Shown piece by piece: positions 39,131 to 50,901 of a stretch of 64,000 nt of DNA; the stretch's first letter is position 1; the number at the start of each line of letters is the position of its first letter. A program made the position numbers and the translations under genes. The stretch comes from Ficedula albicollis (Eukaryota > Chordata > Aves > Passeriformes > Muscicapidae): NCBI RefSeq assembly GCF_000247815.1, contig NW_004775930.1:459746-523745 (forward strand), in the 5' to 3' direction. A model generated the notes under the pieces. The model ran no database searches. It had not been told where the DNA came from and was given only the letters and a program-made list of their open reading frames with translations.

Positions 39131-41677
39131 AACTTCTGATGTGTCACTTCTGCCGTAGACCACATATTTCTTGCCCAAAGCCCTGACAGGAAATATATTA
39201 TTCTAGTGACTATCCTATGCTCCTCTGTGGCATGAGTGACCTAGTAAATTTGCTGTGCCCAGCAGAGAGTGGGCTAATGTCAGTTTAAAGTGGCTCCTGA
39301 GGCCGTGCAGTACCTCACCAGACTATATCTGTGTAACTTACATTCCTCCTCTCCTCCCTGCTCCTCACAAGGACCCTTGACCCTCTTTGTCTGTAGAGTG
39401 CAGCCTTTTTCACCCCTACTTCACTCACAGGACATGCCTATGGTGTCCTTGCGAATCACCCTTTGTACAGGGACTGTTGTGCCTGGCAGGATTACAATTC
39501 ATGGCCAAAAAAAAAGGGAAAAAGAAAAAACCTCAGAACTTTCAGAAATCCAAAGCTGCTGCATTATTTTTCAGCTACAACTAACTATATATAATTTTTT
39601 CAACATTTACTATTCCCAGATATTTTTAATATAAAAGATTGATTTGGAAGATGACAAATACAACTTGTCTCCTTAAGTAAGACCTTTAGTTGGAGGATTT
39701 GTAATTTAATTACAAAATGCACATGTCATTATCGTAACTGTGTCTGTCAGAATTAAAATTATTACTGTCTTTTAACTACTATGTATATTTTTTCCTGGAA
39801 TATACTAAGAACTCTGTTTTGCTCTTAGAAATTCAAGCACAAGATTCCCAGCCAGCTTGATTTTAATTTCTTTTAACTATAATATATTACCTGTAAGAAA
39901 GACGAAAATTTGAAAGTCAACACAATGGTCTTTCAGCATGAATCATTATTAGAAATTAATTAGAGTTTACCTGAAGTATAAAAGCCACATATATATTGCT
40001 GACAGTGTTTAGCAATGACATCTTGGTTATTTACAACAACAACAACCGCTGTTTTATGCTTTGGGACATGTCATTGTGTTTCAGAGTCTAACAGTGTTGT
40101 GGTACAGCTTTGGAACAAAAAATCCAGAATTTTTCTGTCATATCAACAACCACTTACCCATCAGGGGAAGCTTGATAGTGGCAGGATAGACAGAGTCCAC
40201 AATGCAGCTTAATAATTTTATCATTAGTCCCAGTTTACTTGTAAGCTAGTTATACATGACCATGAATGACAGAAAAGAAGAGTTTCTCCCCATGGACTGG
40301 ATCTGCTCTAGCCATGGGCAGACTCACAGAACCCTGCCTGATGCTGCACAAACGTGGGGTGCCCAGCATCTGAGGGGATGTAAGACTATTCTCACTACCT
40401 ATAATCACCCTCTTATTCTGTCTTATTAAAGCAGATGCCTTATTCAGCCACTTGTTGGGCTTTTCTCACAGAGATTCAGAAATACCCTTTCACTGGCTCA
40501 CCCTCACCTCGCTCCACTTTCCACCCCTGTGCAGAGCAACTCCTAGCCAGCCAATATCTCTGAGAAGATGGCTTGCTGTTTCTAAAAGGTGTGCTTGTCA
40601 TTAGAGCTTCAAATAAGACTGCCTCAGTTTTTCCCGTTAGACAGCCACCCACAAGTTCAGCTCCAGACAGGCTGTACTAGATTTAGCACACATATGGACG
40701 GCAACAGATCAACATCCCAAAGCGCTTAATCTATCCACTTGTTTTGCACATAAACATTTGTGAGTTTAACAAATCACCTTGCTGTCAAAGTTCTCAGATG
40801 TGCTATATCCTCACTGTGTTGGATGTTTTCAAAAGGGGATAGAAATTGTCCAAATAGGAGTGTCTGATATTTTTGAGGGCAGTGATTATTTTGGGAGTAG
40901 TCTTTGGCTCAGTAAACCTGTATGCATTCAAATGCATGCAGAAATAAATCTTCATGTTTAAATGTTGAATAATGTTAATACTGAAAAGAGCACATCCTCA
41001 GAAAAGGGGATCCAAAATAAATTTTGGCGTCTACATTTTCATGGGCTGTCTTGCTTTCTTGGCTCTCATTTAAGTCATTTATTTGAATGGTGCCTGGGTG
41101 CAATGGAAACCAGCTCAGCAGCCATTTCTACTTCAGGCCCTTCAGATGGCTAAGTACTGACTTTCCTGAACTGAGCTCTGTTGCTCTGAAATACTTGAGC
41201 AACAACATTAACAATGCTTTTCTTTAGAAGCTTAGCATTTACATATGCAAGAAATTATGAAAATCGAACTCCAAAGCTGGTGAAAAAAGCTTTCCTTGCA
41301 TAGCATCTGATGAATCCAAAGCAGAATCCAAAAAGCAGTTTATAGCTGTTGCTATTTTCAGATTGTTCTTCAGCTGGCACAATTTGAGCATTACAGGATG
41401 GGGGAAAGCCATCAAAACAAAGCTAGATATGGGTGTGTTGAATTCTGTCTTCCAAGAAAAATAGGTTTCCTGTAAGGTAAGTATCTTTTTATAAGGTGCT
41501 TGGGGCCACAGCAGACGAGCGCACTAAAAACACACCAGTCTTGCAGACACAACTTCCAGGAGTCGTGCTTGAGCTGGGAAATCTGCTTTAGTTTGAAATG
41601 TAAAGACACAGATCACCAGCTATCTTACAGTGTATGATTTGCTAATTTTGCAGGAACCAAAATCTGCCAATAAAATA

Positions 41678-42150
41678 TGATAGAATATTTATGTTGGAAG
41701 AGACCTACAGGTATAATCTCTCCTCCCCTTGGCTGACCACTGTTAAGGATATTGCTCAAATGCCTCCTAAACACTGAGAGTTTTGGGGCATCGACCACCT
41801 CTTTATAAGCCTGTTTCAATGTTTGGCTATCTTCTTGGTAAATACACTTTCTAATGTCCAGACTGAGCCTTCCCTGACCTGGCTTCCCATGCATGCTGTA
41901 TGGGCTTGTGCCCAGATTTATTGCATCCCAGGGGCAGAATGTGTACTTGTTCTTGTTAAATTCCATGCCACTGATAATAACTGCCCAGTGCCCCAACCTA
42001 TTCCAGATCCCTCTCTGAAAGTCATGCTAGGTTCTTCAGCCTTGTGGTGACATCCGTAATTTGCATCCCAGGGAGACAACAAATCGCCATCAACAGAGGA
42101 TCTGGTCTGCAGACAGGTGTTTTCATTCCATATCACAAGGCATCACCAAT
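41678..42150 (-). mobile_element. CR1 LINE fragment, antisense
   Basis: GTTGGAAGAGACCTACAGG, AATGCCTCCTAAACACTGAG, and AATGTCCAGACTGAGCCTTC are reverse-complement CR1 3' blocks. They continue with GCATCCCAGGGGCAGAATG, typical of a second CR1 subfamily. It is probably two joined fragments. Confidence 0.75.
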
Positions 42151-42214
42151 ACCATACCTTGCTGTTGTTTCTTCTTTTATTGGTCTTAACACAGATTATA
42201 TTAGAAGGGACATA

Positions 42215-42480
42215 TAGCTCAAATAGTCACAGTATCACAGCATAGCTGAGGGGCTGTCAGGCAGCTCAGCAGACTGTGCAGTCTAACCCCTTGCTGAAAG
42301 AGGGCAGCTGGACTGCTAGAGCAGATTGCCCAATACTTCTGTCCTGCTGAGATTTGAATGAGGCCAGGGAGGCAAATGCTACAACACTTTCTCTATTTAA
42401 ATATATTCCCATTGTCATTTTGATGGGCACCCCTGAGAAGGGTTCTCCCTACTGCTCCCTAATCTTCTTTGCTCCTCCCT
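42215..42480 (-). mobile_element. CR1 LINE 3' end, antisense
   Basis: CACAGTATCACAGCATAGC opens a CR1 tail, followed by GTCTAACCCCTTGCTG and AGAGCAGATTGCCCAA. The right boundary is approximate. Confidence 0.65.
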
Positions 42481-42499
42481 TGCCCATTGAGTGAGTCAT

Positions 42500-43180
42500 T
42501 TTGGTTTAGAAGGCTATCAGGTTGGTCACACATTATTCCCCTTCACAAGTCTTGGGCTTTATACACACAGACGTTATTTCTAGGATTACATGCTCCATCA
42601 GGTTTCCAGCAACTGAGGTGAGGCTGAGAGTCCTCTGGTTCCCTGGGTCCTCCATCCTGGCCTTTCTGAAGACAGGAATGACTTTCTCTTTTCCAGTCCC
42701 CAGTAACCTCTCCCACTTGCCACACCCTTTAAAATGGAATTAAGAGTGGTCTCATTATGACATCTGCCCGCTCTCACCACACTTATGGGTGCAACCCATC
42801 AGACCTCACGGGTTTGCATGTGTCTACTCTATTCAAACACACCCTAAGATGATCCTCTGCACCAAAGGTAAGACCTCCTCACTTCAGATTTTGGCACAGT
42901 TCTCAGGGCCTGGCATTCCTGAACAGGAGCTCTACCAGTAAAGACCAAAGCCAAGGAACAGGTGGGTTTTGGCTTTCCTAATTCCATTCCTGCACTTACA
43001 GGCAGTGTCTCTCTCCTCATTCTCTTGAATTCCTCCCTTATGTCCAGGTTCTGTTATGAGTTCTTTTTTCATCTTTGTAGGTATCCTGCCATCTGTGCTT
43101 TAATTCCTGTATGTTCTTGAGGTAATTCCTGGGCATCAGCCAATATAGCCGTTGTAGTTACCTTGCACGTTTTTATCTTC
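42500..43180 (-). mobile_element. Older CR1-type LINE fragment, antisense
   Basis: Blocks such as TCCATCAGGTTTCCAGCAAC, GACTTTCTCTTTTCCAGTCC and GTGCAACCCATCAGACC read as reverse-complement CR1 coding sequence. It is strongly diverged, so the subfamily and both ends are uncertain. Confidence 0.55.
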
Positions 43181-43539
43181 ATTATAGGCATCAGGGTTTT
43201 TTCATTTTTAATAATGGAAAAAAGAGATTAACAAAAATGGTCATGGCATTTGAGCACCAGCAAAAATATTATCCATATCACTATTAAAGCAAAAAAATGG
43301 GGGGTTTGGGTGGAGTTTTTGTTTGTTTATTTTTTGGGTTTTGGGGTTTTTTTTACATGATGCAGTCTTGATTGTTCTTAGCTTTATATTTTTACACATT
43401 TTTTAAAATTTAAAGATGGGAAGAGTTCACCTTTTAAGGTTGTGCAGTACTTTGAACCATGTAAAGTTGTCATTTTCTATTAAAATACATTAATCAAGCA
43501 ATAAATAAATTAAAAGTTTCCTTTCTGAGTCCTGGTTTT

Positions 43540-44537
43540 GCCCAAGGCTCAGTCTTGGGCCAACCAAGTTTAGTGCCTTCATCAACCACATGGGTGAGAG
43601 GATTGAGTGCACCCTCAGCAAGTTTAGAAGATCCAAGCTGGATCGGTGAGTTGATCTGCTGAAGGGCAGAAAGGCTCTGCAGAGGGATCTGGACAGGCTG
43701 GATCGTGGGCTGAGGTCGGTGGTGTGAGGTTCAACAAGGCCAAGTTCTGGGCCCTGCCCTTGCTTGGGTCACAACAACCCCATCTTTGGCTATAGCCTTG
43801 GGGCAGAGTGTCTGGGAAGTGCTCATTGGAAAGGACATGGGTGTGCTGGGTGACAGTGGCTGAACATGAGCCAGGGTGTGTCCAGATGGCCAAGAATACC
43901 AAGGGCATCCTGGCCAGTACCAGCAATAGTGTGGCAGCAGGAGCAGGGCAGTGATTGTTCCCCTGTGGGCACTGGTGAGGCCACACCTGGAGAGCTCCAT
44001 CTGGATCTGGGCCCATCACTTCAGGAAGGACATTGAGGTGCTGGAATCAGTCTAGAGAAGGGCAACAAAGCTGGTGAAGGGTCTGGAACACAAATGCTGT
44101 GAGGAGGAACAGATGAGGGAGCTTGTTTTAGCTGAGGGGCAGTTTTAGCCTGGGGAAACCTTATCACTCCAACTCAGAATATTCTGTGATCTGGAAAGAA
44201 ATTGAATTAAATGTTTCAGTTCTCTACAACTGCCTGAAAGGAGGGTGTAGCCAGGTGGGGGTTGCTTTCTTCTGCCAGGTAACAAGGACAGAACAAGAGG
44301 AAATGACCCCAAGTTGCACCAATGGAAGTCTAGTTTGAATATAAGGAAAATGTTGTCAGGCGTGGGAGCAGGCTGTTCAAGGCAGCGTTGGGTTGCCATA
44401 CCTAGAAGTGTTTAAAAGATGTGTGGATATTTGAGGACATAGTTTAGCAGTGAACATGGTGGTGTTGATAAGTTGACAGTTGGACCTTAATGGTCTTAGA
44501 GGTCTTTTCCAACTTTAACAATTCTATGATTCATGAT
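43540..44537 (+). mobile_element. CR1 LINE, RT end to 3' tail
   Basis: It starts within the reverse transcriptase region (GGCTCAGTCTTGGGCC, GAGTGCACCCTCAGCAAG) and runs to a clear 3' tail (CCAACTTTAACAATTCTATG). The frame is broken, and the aspartate pair expected after the SKF block is lost. About 50 extra bases lie near 44170-44220 (see findings). Confidence 0.85.
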
Positions 44538-47500
44538 GCAGTTCCAAATGAAAGACCAAGAAATTGAAAGATAGATTAAGTTTTTGTGTCACTCCTAAAT
44601 GAATTTAAATACTAGGATACTGTGATGTTGAAAAAATTGGAAACAGGGAAAGATAATATGTGGAATTTTCATTTTAAACCAATATTTAACAATGTAACTA
44701 TATTTTTGAGGTATCTTTAAGTATTGATTTACATTTTAATTTTTTGTGCTGTAAGTACAACTCATACTTTGAGCTGATATTATCTTTGGAAGTATCATTT
44801 TGAACAACATCTGAAGAACAACAAAATCTTTAAGAGAAGCCTACATTTTACATAAAGCAGCTAATTATTTACAATTAAATAGAATTAGGATTTGCTAACC
44901 TCTCTGCTTCCACGAGCTCAGAAATACCAAAGAAAAATGTGCTGTTGCATAAGGGTTTTAATTATTCTGGCCACCTGCTTTAAAGATCCTTTGCCAAATC
45001 CCTTTATGGTCAGTTTGGAGCCCTGAAGAGCAAGAATTAAGATGCATCATTTTTTCAAAGGATTTTCATTTAAAAGATGGGGAAAGCAATGTTTGCAACT
45101 TCATCTCTTGATTTTCACTGTTTAATAGCACTTAGTACTTGTAGCTCCCTTTTGGTTCACTCATACAATACCTCCACATATTTAGAACTCCTTAAACCCA
45201 CACCATCTTTACTTAAAGTACTTACTCTAGTCTCTTACAGGAGGGAAAAAACCCAAGTATTTGAGCACTCTCCAGACACCCAGATTTGAAGTCATTGACC
45301 ACTCTAAAATGCTTTAAAAGTTTTTTATGTTAAAATGGCAATACCTTGCCCAAATGGTTTATCCAAAGTGTTTCATCTTTTTACCAGACAGGAACATAGC
45401 TGTATTTCATGACACAGATAGGTATAGCTCTAAAATCTTTGGAAAATAAAAAAAAACCCCTCCTTTTTGAGTTTTTGAGTATTTACTCAATTGTGCCTAA
45501 TCTCTGTGTATGTGACAGCAAGATAGATCCATTTTCAGTGCTTGCACACCACCTTTGATAGACTTCTGTTGGCTGGGTTTCTGCTCCTATGATGAGGACA
45601 GAAAGGTGATAGAGCTGCAATCTACTGTTCTGCTCAGCAAAAGAAACTGCAGTGCTGCCAGTTCCTTGTCTTGTGAAAGTCAGAATTATTTTATCAGCAG
45701 CTGAAGTGACACCAGCACTTTGCCCCTTGCAAAGAAAAATGCTGCAAAGCAAGAAAGACATCTAATCATGGAAAAGAACTGAAGAGTTAACACACAATGA
45801 TCAATTTCAGCCATGAAATACACCATATGGGGATTCTCCTGCCCTTTCCAGTGAGGTGCATTAATAAATAGCAACCTGTAAACAAACACGACTAAGATGC
45901 ACTCCAAGTGCACTCCAGGACTAAGTGGGTCTTGTTAATGAAAGAGAATGTAGTATAACCTATGATTGAGGAGGTTCTCTTTGCTTCTTAACAGTGGCTG
46001 TCTGGTTAACCTGGATGTGTGCATATTTTAAATGTTGCTGGCAAAAAATTTGATTAAATGTAGTGCTATAGTAAACAGGAGGCTGCAGCACATAGGTCTA
46101 CAGTAAAACAACAGATGGCACAGGTTGAGTCCTTTTATTAGCAGTCACTTGGCAAGGAGACTGGAAAAGAGAAAGGAAAGAGACAAACAGATGCCAGGTG
46201 AAATATAATAACACTTAGTATAATAGTTCCAATAAAATATGTTTCATTTTCTTGTCTCTTATAGCCTTCCACCAGAAATTTTAAGAGTCTACTGTTTCTG
46301 ATTAGGGATCTTTAAAAATATGCACAATGCTTACTGTAGGATATGCTGAATAGCTGGTTTCCTACTGCTGAAAAACAGGAACATTTTTATTACTTTAGTG
46401 GAAAATCAAGGACAGGAAGCAGTGCAAAGTTGTCATACAGTGATGGACAGCTAGTTTGCCATGTCAAAGCTGGATAGCTCAACTGCTTTTCTGTCTTTTA
46501 GCTGCTTTTGCACTAAACTCCCTCTCCTCTTAGATTGTTGCAACGCTGCACTGTAGTTCTTGAAGAATTAGGATTCCATTTTTCACTTAGACTTTATTCT
46601 AGTTTTACCTGTGAAGTTCCTGAAGGAATTAAAAAATATTTTTAATGTTTTAACTTTGGCTCCAACCTCGAAGTCCTACTGTGCAATACAGTGGTCTGTG
46701 TTCTGAAGATAATTATCCTGTTTTTGTTCCCTTTAAAGATAACTGAAATGGCAGTGCATTTTTTTCAGGCAATAAGGCTGTTAACTCTGGTGTTAGCAAT
46801 ATGGTCATCACCTCACTGGTTTTTTCTCTCCTCTTCTTTCAAAGGTTTGGAGTTCATGGGAAACAAGCTAGCTTGGTCACTGTTAAATCAAACTCATATC
46901 CTTTTTTAAGTGTAACTTTAATTCTGAGTGATGCTGATGATAGCAACCATATCCCAGCCATGGTCAAATAAATTTCTATTTCATGTGGTATCACACTCTT
47001 CTTGTTTCCAGGTAATGTGGCCTCTCTTTCACATGGCAGCCTTTTCAGACAGCTGCTTGTTAGTGCATAGTAAGAGCTGCAAAAACCTACAAAAGTCTCA
47101 GATTACTTCCTTTGCATTGTAAAAAAGATATATGGACTGATAAATACATTAGGATGTGTAATTATCCATTATTCAGTTCTACATTTAGTGAACATCTGGC
47201 ACGGGAAAGATGAGATGCCTATTTACTTACCCTCTGTATTAATGTTGATTTCCAGCAGGCAACAGTGAGCACACCTGTTTAAAGGAGGCAAATGTGAAAC
47301 AAAAATAATTTAACTAATATTAATGAGATTAAATGTTATCTTTAATGATTGTGTATTACAAACCTTCCCTTAAAGTATCATTTATATGAGATTTCTTTAT
47401 GGGCTTGAAACAAGACTAATAAGAATTGTGAAAGGTCAGCTTATTTCAAGTTTACAGAATTACTAGGTCAAGAGGTATAAAACTGCTGGAGAGTATAGTT

Positions 47501-48526
47501 AGATAAAAATAATTTTGTCTAGCTGATATTATCCAGTAGAGCTGAATTGAGCTGATTTTCAGGTATAGTAAGAAAACAAAACAAAACAAGACAAAACAAA
47601 ACTAATCAAAACAAAGCCAGGCTCTTCTGTAAATTGCAGTTACGTATGTCTGATAATGTTTTTTTGACATCTGCTGGCTGTTGATTTTTTCTATGTCTTT
47701 GGCCTCTGAATTTAACACCTTTCCATTTTAATGTGCAGACTAGAGATTTGAAAGAAACATATGGACATGTCATGTTTGCAAATCACCAATAATTTATAAA
47801 GAAATGTTGAACAAAATTAAGAGGAATAGATTATTTGTTAAGAACAGCCATAAGAACCTCCATAAATTCACATCTAAGCAAATAAAATAAGTGATACAGA
47901 TGAAAATGCTAGTTAGCTTAGTTAGACTAGCATTCATGGAATAAAGGAAGATTATGCAGAAATTTGTTGATTTTTTTTCCTTTAATATGTGCAGGGGTGT
48001 GGTTTTTTCAGCATTGAATGAACTTCTGGTGGTATACTAAAAGCAATGCAATCTTTACATACCAAGTAGTACATTTATCAAGAACATTGAACTTTTGACC
48101 CATATATGTCAAATTAATCCAGAATGCTTTTCAAAAAGGAATGGGCAGAGAAGGAAATAAAAAGAAATTCTCATTAGAGACTACTAATTAGAGGAAGAAA
48201 GAAGAAAGACACCTAAAGGAATGAGTTTAAAATAAAATCATTAAATCATCCTTGTTCTAAATCATATAATATAGAGGGATTACAATATAACTAGGTAGAA
48301 AATTCGGCTGTAAAAGTTCATCATGAGATGCAAATGTGCCCAAGAGTTGGGTTGCTGAAGAACATCACAACAATGGATGGGCGAATTGAGCTGCCAGGAT
48401 TAAAATGTCCCAGGAGGATCTGGAGTGGCAACATGAGGGTGTACATTTATATAAATGTGTATGCATACAGTTGGAAGGTGTAGGATGCAGGCATGATGTA
48501 AATGGTATAGAGTACAGGGTGGATAA
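44538..48526. other. Intergenic, nothing recognised
   Basis: About 4 kb of AT-rich sequence with an AAAAC-type simple repeat near 47573-47615. No gene is recognised. Confidence 0.5.
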
Positions 48527-48983
48527 TGTCCTAGTTCCAGCCACGACAGAGTTAATTTTTGCTATAGCCATGAGAGAGTGGAGCCCTGCTGGCATGGCTA
48601 AAAGGTTGTTCTTCACCACCTCACATCATTGCTGGGAGTTGGGCTGGGGGACCCTCTGGCTTCTGGGAAGAAGGGCGTGGTTTGCAGTTGAACAAACACG
48701 GCAAATGGAGGGCAGCAGATGTTTCATCAGCAGATGTTTCATTGCCTTGGGCTTTGTGAGCATTTTACATGTAAATCACCCTCTCTTTGTACACTTTTTC
48801 CATTAATATTGTTGCTGTAACAGCTCATTTTCTTGTCTCATTGCTCTTTCCAGTAAATTCTTCTTATCTCAACCCATGACCTCTGCCTTTTGTGCATTCT
48901 GTTTGGGTGTAGGAAGGCGAAGTGAATGGCAGTGTGGTTTTGGCACAATTACTAAATTGGGGAATGCTATTCCTAAACCACAA
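48527..48983 (+). mobile_element. ERV solo LTR, same family as 15330-15918
   Basis: It begins TGTCCTAGTTCCAGCC, passes CAGAGTTAATTTTTGC and a U5-like TTCTTCTTATCTCAACCC near 48857, and ends CCTAAACCACAA. The last 40 bases mirror the start of the LTR at 15330. It is sense on the + strand. No target duplication is evident. Open frame 48405-48806 crosses it by chance. Confidence 0.75.
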
Positions 48984-49749
48984 GTCTTATTGTCCTGCAG
49001 TCCAATACCTATGCACCTAGCCCCATGTTAAGGATCACACCATAGAGGAAGATCCTGATGCCATATTAAGTTTTATTTGCACAGAAAAATCACACGATCG
49101 CCTTCTGGCCACCTTAGTTTTCCACTCCTGGTAGATAAACCTCTACTTTTAGTAAGTTGTCACAATGTTCAGCCTGAAGGCCAATGCCTGGGGCCATATT
49201 GTTTCCCTCAGTTCTCATCCTTTCAGTTCAATTTCTCATCCTACCTCATATAAGGTAGTGACAGCTGTGATTACTCAGTGACTTTCTACTGGGCTGATAT
49301 TGGTAAAAAAAAAAGGATAATGAGAAATATAATTAGAACCTGAGTTCTTTGTCATAGATCTGCCAGACACTTCTGCTGACTGACCATAAGCTGAATTATT
49401 TATCCTCTTTCTTGCTCGACCCACTATCCTGGCCCAGGTGTCCAGTGCGGCCACAGGAAAACTTTCCACCATAAATATCTCCAGCTGCAATCCAGCAGGG
49501 ATCACACGACCATCTGCAGGCCTCAGGTGAGATATTAACTCTTTCAGTGCACAGATGAGACCTGCAGAACTTCCATCCTCTGTCGAGTGAGAGAAAGTGA
49601 CAGAGTGAAGACAGACAGAAACAACATGAAGGCACTGAGGTCAGTGAAGTAAAAGGTTCCAGATTGAAGGGATTGATGGAGACGCCTCACTCTTGGGCTG
49701 AAATCCTCCTGTGAGGCTATGGAGAAGAAAGACTCTTTTTCCCTGTAAC
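48984..49749. other. Intergenic or outer part of the next LTR
   Basis: Sequence of unclear origin. The left end of the LTR that finishes at 50901 may lie within it. Confidence 0.4.
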
Positions 49750-50901
49750 TCATGAAATGCATTTGGTGGGATGAAGTGCTCTAATCACAGACATGAGCAA
49801 AGGCATCCAGGCTGAACAAGCAGATGTCGAAGTAGCTGTGATCCCGTGAGAAGTTTGAACAGAGAGAGAGAAGAGCCATGAGGACCCTTTGCCCCCAGGG
49901 AAGAAGACCTCTGTTCCCAGAGATGAACATCGTCTCAGGGATAGATGAAGAGAACCTTTGCTTCTGAACAGCTCATCCATAAAAATGTACCCCTTTAGCC
50001 AAAGATTGAGCCCTTGAAAACAGTTGTGGGAAACTGCAAGTCGAGGAGAGGGACTTTACACAGTGATCAGATTTCCATTCTCCTGGGTGGCCGATTCACT
50101 GCGACGCTGAAGCCATGAGAGAATTGTTTTCGTGTGGAGAAATCTCCATAGCATGACAAGAGAGACTTCTCTCCCTAAGTAAATTGGAGAAAGATTATTC
50201 TAGAAGTGATAAACTGATTTTTTTCTGTACATTTTTAGTGTGAAAGAAAAAAGTGTGCCGGGGTAGGAGAAGTGTTCTGAAGGTTTTAATAATTTTTTTT
50301 TTCTTTTAGTTTCTGTTAATTAAATTTTCTTTATACTATTTAAAGCCTGCTTTGCTTGTCTCCTAATCCTGTCTCACAGCAGAAAAGAAGTAAATTATTC
50401 TAGTGGGTGCACTGGTGATTTGGCCAACACTAAACCATAAAAATGTACCCCTTTAGCCAAAGATTGAGCCCTTGAAAACAGTTGTGGGAAACTGCAAGTC
50501 GAGGAGAGGGACTTTACACAGTGATCAGATTTCCATTCTCCTGGGTGGCCGATTCACTGCGACGCTGAAGCCATGAGAGAATTGTTTTCGTGTGGAGAAA
50601 TCTCCATAGCATGACAAGAGAGACTTCTCTCCCTAAGTAAATTGGAGAAAGATTATTCTAGAAGTGATAAACTGATTTTTTTCTGTACATTTTTAGTGTG
50701 AAAGAAAAAAGTGTGCCGGGGTAGGAGAAGTGTTCTGAAGGTTTTAATAATTTTTTTTTTCTTTTAGTTTCTGTTAATTAAATTTTCTTTATACTATTTA
50801 AAGCCTGCTTTGCTTGTCTCCTAATCCTGTCTCACAGCAGAAAAGAAGTAAATTATTCTAGTGGGTGCACTGGTGATTTGGCCAACACTAAACCCACCAC
50901 A
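49750..50901 (+). mobile_element. ERV LTR with internal duplication
   Basis: The right end (CACTGGTGATTTGGCC then CTAAACCCACCACA) and the block with TCTTTATACTATTTAAAGCC match a long passerine LTR type that is sense on the + strand. The left end was not located and is set arbitrarily. Bases 49977-50434 and 50435-50892 are a tandem duplication that includes the poly(A)/U5-like part. No protein-coding region belongs to it. Confidence 0.65.
49977..50892. repeat. Perfect 458-bp tandem duplication inside the LTR
   Basis: The unit begins CCATAAAAATGTACCCC. Read side by side, both copies are identical, including a 10-T run. Copy 2 continues into CCACCACA, the LTR end, whereas copy 1 stops at CACTAAA and jumps back to the unit start. 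Confidence 0.93.

Larger units (their letters stand above)
31851..41677. other. Long stretch poor in recognisable repeats
   Basis: About 9.8 kb with no transposable element that I recognise except a possible LTR-like piece near 38640-39130. A GATA-type microsatellite lies at 34446-34472 and a TAATTA run at 37596-37618. No coding gene is recognised; the open frames are short and carry no domain. Confidence 0.45.

Noticed and set aside
49396..49635. Minus-strand frame with a CGRTGHLGQD pattern resembling a retroviral zinc knuckle
   Set aside because: Two of the four metal-binding positions are absent. The adjoining LTR appears to be sense on the opposite strand, so gag would not lie here in this orientation.
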